Below, one piece after another: positions 61,602 through 64,000 of a stretch of 64,000 nt of DNA (its first letter is position 1; each line of letters begins with the position of its first letter). The DNA is taken from NCBI RefSeq assembly GCF_000265405.1, contig NC_018010.1, forward strand, positions 3,059,501 to 3,123,500, given 5' to 3'. Position numbers and translations under genes: made by a program. The notes under the pieces are model-generated. The model did no database searches and was not told the origin of the DNA. It saw only the letters and a list, made by a program, of their open reading frames with translations. The DNA is from Belliella baltica DSM 15883 (GTDB lineage: Bacteria; Bacteroidota; Bacteroidia; Cytophagales; Cyclobacteriaceae).

Positions 61602-62117
61602 ATGAAACAATCAATTTTCAAAAAAATTGGCTTAATGGCAGTCTTAATCACATCTGTAAGTCTTTTTGCGAATGCACAAGGAGAAAAGCCTAGTCCAGCA
61701 AAAACTGCTAAAGGAGAAATCAATGGTGCTAAAATCACGATCAACTACAGTAGTCCAGCTGTAAAAGGCAGAACAATTTGGGGTGATTTGGTTCCTATGG
61801 GAGAAATCTGGAGAGCTGGCGCAAATGATGCGACGACAATTGAATTTAGCAAAAATGTAAAGGTTCAAGGAAAAGAGTTACCTGCTGGAAAGTATAGTTT
61901 CTTTGTCATTCCTGGTGAAACAGAATCTACTTTTATCTTCAATAAAGTAGCAAAACAGTGGGGTGCATATACCTATGATGAATCAGAAGATGCCTTGAGA
62001 GTGACCGTTCCTTCTGGACAGACATCATCTTTAGAAGAAAGATTGGTTTATGAAATCACAAAGACTGGTTTTGAAATCCGCTGGGAATATGGCAGAGCAG
62101 CTGCTAGCATAGAGTAA
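61602..62117 (+). CDS. DUF2911 family secreted protein
   Basis: The 171-residue protein has a signal peptide (ending SLFANAQ). The DUF2911 pattern is INYSSPAVKGRTIWGDLVPM, IWRAGANDATTIEFSKNVKV and LPAGKYSFFVIPGETESTFI. The family is frequent in Bacteroidota; its function is unknown. A strong terminator follows. Confidence 0.9.
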   Translation: MKQSIFKKIGLMAVLITSVSLFANAQGEKPSPAKTAKGEINGAKITINYSSPAVKGRTIWGDLVPMGEIWRAGANDATTIEFSKNVKVQGKELPAGKYSFFVIPGETESTFIFNKVAKQWGAYTYDESEDALRVTVPSGQTSSLEERLVYEITKTGFEIRWEYGRAAASIE

Positions 62118-62137
62118 CCCAAAGTTGTTATTATAAT

Positions 62138-62186
62138 AAAAATCCGCTTTTTAGTCCAATATGAAAGACTAAAAGGCGGATTTTTT
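62138..62186 (+). terminator. Strong terminator after the DUF2911 gene
   Basis: AAAAATCCGCTTTTTAGTC pairs with GACTAAAAGGCGGATTTTTT (one G-T pair) around a 10-base loop and ends in T6. Its T tract overlaps the next promoter box. Confidence 0.9.
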
Positions 62187-62193
62187 ACCTTTG
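62186..62193 (+). promoter_or_regulatory. -7 promoter box of hrpB
   Basis: TACCTTTG matches TAnnTTTG exactly, 20 bases before the TTG start of hrpB and directly behind the preceding terminator. Confidence 0.5.
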
Positions 62194-62212
62194 TGATAAA
62201 AATAGATAGATT

Positions 62213-64000
62213 TTGAATTTTGATCCATTTGCAATAGACCTTCCCGTCAAGGAAATCATCCCTGAAGTTCTTCAAGAACTTCATTCCAAAAATACACTAA
62301 TTGTCCAAGCTCCTCCTGGAGCTGGAAAAAGTACTCTCCTACCATTGGCTTTATTAAACCAGCCATTTCTAAAAGGAAAGAAAATCCTAATGCTAGAACC
62401 AAGAAGGTTGGCAACCAAATCCATAGCTCTTCGCATGTCTGAGTTGCTTGGGGAGAAATTGGGGAAAACTGTAGGATATAGAATTCGATTTGAAAGTCAA
62501 GTATCTGAACATACTAGGTTGGAAGTGCTAACTGAAGGCATTCTTACGAGAATGTTGCATTCAGATAATGCATTGGAAGATGTGGGATTGGTGATTTTTG
62601 ATGAATTTCATGAAAGAAATATTCATGCCGATGTGGCTATGGCTCTTTGCCGTGAAGCACAACAGTTGCTAAGGTCAGATTTGAGAATTTTGGTAATGTC
62701 TGCCACTTTGGATATGCCGCAACTTGCAGCACTACTCAATGCACCTGTTATTTCTAGTGAGGGAAAGATGTTTCCAGTTGAGATCAATTACACTGGAGAT
62801 ACTGATCCCTGGTTAATGCCTGAAATGGTTGCTAAAAATGTGATCGATGCCAGTAAAAAACATGAAGGTGATATTTTAGTTTTTCTACCAGGACAAGGAG
62901 AGATCAAAAAAACAGAAGCAATTTTAAAAAAACAATTATCAAATTTTTCCATCCATCCTCTATATGGTCAACTCTCTCCTACTGCTCAATATCAGGCAAT
63001 CATGCCTAATAAGTTCGGAAAAAGAAAGGTAGTTTTATCTACTTCTATTGCAGAGACGAGTTTGACTATAGAAGGAATTACAGTGGTAATCGATTCGGGA
63101 TTTGGAAGAACTTCAAAATTTGACCCAAAGTCAGGTTTGAGTAAACTAGAAACAGTCAGAATTGCAAAAGATTCGGCAGATCAGCGTGCAGGAAGAGCGG
63201 GAAGATTACAGCCAGGATTTTGCTATAGGCTTTGGTCAAAAGCCACTCAAGCTAATTTGGCAAACTTTAGAACACCAGAAATCTTAGAAGCCGATTTATC
63301 TTTTTTAGTTTTAGACATGATGCAATGGGGAATCAAAGATATTAGAAATCTCACTTGGCTAACTCCTCCTCCGGCAGGAACTTTGGCTCAGGCATTTGAA
63401 ATTTTGAATCAATTAAATGCTATTGAAAATGGTAAGATAACTCCACATGGAAAGCAAATTCATGCAATCCCCTCACATCCAAGAATCGCTCACATGCTAG
63501 TGGTCTCAAAAGATGAAGATAAAATTGCTTTGGCAACCGATATTGCGGGATTATTGGAAGAAAGAGACCCCTTGCCCCCAGATACAGGAGTTGATATAAA
63601 TCTCAGAATAGAAGCTCTAAGAAGAGCTCGAAAAGAAGCTTTATCAATTAAAGGATTAAATAAAATTGAAAAAATAGCTTCAAATTATCGAAGACTTTTC
63701 AAAGCAGAGGTTGATAATTCACCTGTAGATTCATTTGAAACAGGCTCTATCATTGCTTTGGCTTACCCAGAAAGAATCGCATTCGCCAGACCGGGTAACA
63801 ATGCTCAATTTCAACTAGCTAATGGAAAATTAGCGATGATTGGTCACAAAGATGATTTGGCACATGAATCTTGGCTAGCTATTTCCCATATAGATGCACG
63901 TGAAGGTATGGGGAAAGTATTTTTGGCTTCACCACTCAACCCGAAGGATTTAGTCCCATTTGTTAAAGAAAAAAGAAAAGTAATTTGGGATAGCAAAAAA
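62213..64000 (+). CDS. hrpB: ATP-dependent DEAH-box helicase HrpB (3'-truncated by window edge)
   Basis: The frame runs from a TTG at 62213 to the last base of the window, 596 codons with no stop; HrpB proteins are usually about 800 residues. It begins NFDPFAIDLPVKEIIPEVLQ. The helicase motifs are Walker A VQAPPGAGKSTLLPLALL, motif Ia MLEPRRLATKS, the DEFH box VIFDEFHERNIHADVAMA, motif III VMSATLDMPQLA, motif V STSIAETSLTIEGITVVIDS and motif VI DQRAGRAGRLQPGFCYRLW. No ATG is available upstream or nearby, so TTG is the start. It is an RNA helicase of uncertain role. Confidence 0.92.
   Translation, partial: MNFDPFAIDLPVKEIIPEVLQELHSKNTLIVQAPPGAGKSTLLPLALLNQPFLKGKKILMLEPRRLATKSIALRMSELLGEKLGKTVGYRIRFESQVSEHTRLEVLTEGILTRMLHSDNALEDVGLVIFDEFHERNIHADVAMALCREAQQLLRSDLRILVMSATLDMPQLAALLNAPVISSEGKMFPVEINYTGDTDPWLMPEMVAKNVIDASKKHEGDILVFLPGQGEIKKTEAILKKQLSNFSIHPLYGQLSPTAQYQAIMPNKFGKRKVVLSTSIAETSLTIEGITVVIDSGFGRTSKFDPKSGLSKLETVRIAKDSADQRAGRAGRLQPGFCYRLWSKATQANLANFRTPEILEADLSFLVLDMMQWGIKDIRNLTWLTPPPAGTLAQAFEILNQLNAIENGKITPHGKQIHAIPSHPRIAHMLVVSKDEDKIALATDIAGLLEERDPLPPDTGVDINLRIEALRRARKEALSIKGLNKIEKIASNYRRLFKAEVDNSPVDSFETGSIIALAYPERIAFARPGNNAQFQLANGKLAMIGHKDDLAHESWLAISHIDAREGMGKVFLASPLNPKDLVPFVKEKRKVIWDSKK

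Noticed and set aside
61532..61868. Minus-strand frames opposite the DUF2911 gene
   Set aside because: They are antisense to a conserved secreted protein and have no independent support.

Overview
The window looks like chromosomal DNA of a Bacteroidota bacterium, most likely a Cytophagales/Cyclobacteriaceae-type organism. The evidence is AT-rich DNA, a SusC/SusD pair, several lipoproteins with a hydrophobic N-terminus ending in Cys, TAnnTTTG-type -7 promoter boxes, and families common in this phylum (DUF4301, DUF2911, DUF5777, DUF6526, LytTR regulators with propeller kinases). I see no tRNA, rRNA, CRISPR array, insertion-sequence transposase or replication origin. All family assignments come from reading the translated sequence, not from searches.

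Layout. 1-1.5 kb: the 3' end of one unknown gene, a small unknown gene and a TerC-family membrane protein. 1.7-5.5 kb: a LytTR response regulator overlapping a propeller-type LytS-like histidine kinase. 5.5-11.9 kb: an accessory island. Its centre (about 6.05-10.5 kb) is very AT-rich, and a related ~90-97 bp repeat lies at each side of it. It encodes small membrane and coiled-coil proteins, a lipoprotein ending in an Endonuclease_NS_2-type toxin domain, a probable immunity protein, an HNH-like protein, and downstream a paralogue of that protein that has lost its catalytic motif. Two genes in the island are split by apparent single-A deletions. 12-22 kb: GNAT acetyltransferases, SelO/YdiU, a secreted calcineurin-like phosphoesterase, a ROK/polyphosphate-glucokinase-like kinase, a decayed MCE (MlaD-like) pseudogene, a secreted M14-type metallopeptidase, ArfB and DUF6526. 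22-30 kb: SusD/SusC, a glycogen branching enzyme and a LacI regulator. 30.6-34.5 kb: the pxpABC 5-oxoprolinase genes followed by DUF4301. 34.6-38.5 kb: a propeller lipoprotein, a WYL regulator, a DUF5777 barrel protein with a YceI-like remnant directly before it, and a disordered membrane-anchored protein divergent from smc. 38.6-49.6 kb, mostly plus strand: smc, a TlpA-like lipoprotein, a small barrel protein, a bile-acid:sodium symporter homologue, an acyltransferase, HPPD and a phosphosugar mutase. 49.6-57 kb: BrkB/YihY, aldo/keto reductase, SDR-DUF2867, an FAD oxidoreductase, a serine hydrolase and a cysteine desulfurase. 57.5-64 kb: a Tat-exported molybdenum hydroxylase with its 2Fe-2S subunit, a Gfo/Idh/MocA oxidoreductase, DUF2911 and the first 596 codons of an HrpB helicase cut by the window edge.

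Most of the window is ordinary core or metabolic DNA. The part most likely to hold something undescribed is the 5.5-11.9 kb island: a lipoprotein-anchored nuclease toxin encoded behind a run of uncharacterised membrane proteins, next to an active-looking and a dead copy of an HNH-like domain. Whether the membrane proteins help deliver the toxin, and whether the dead copy acts as immunity, is inference.
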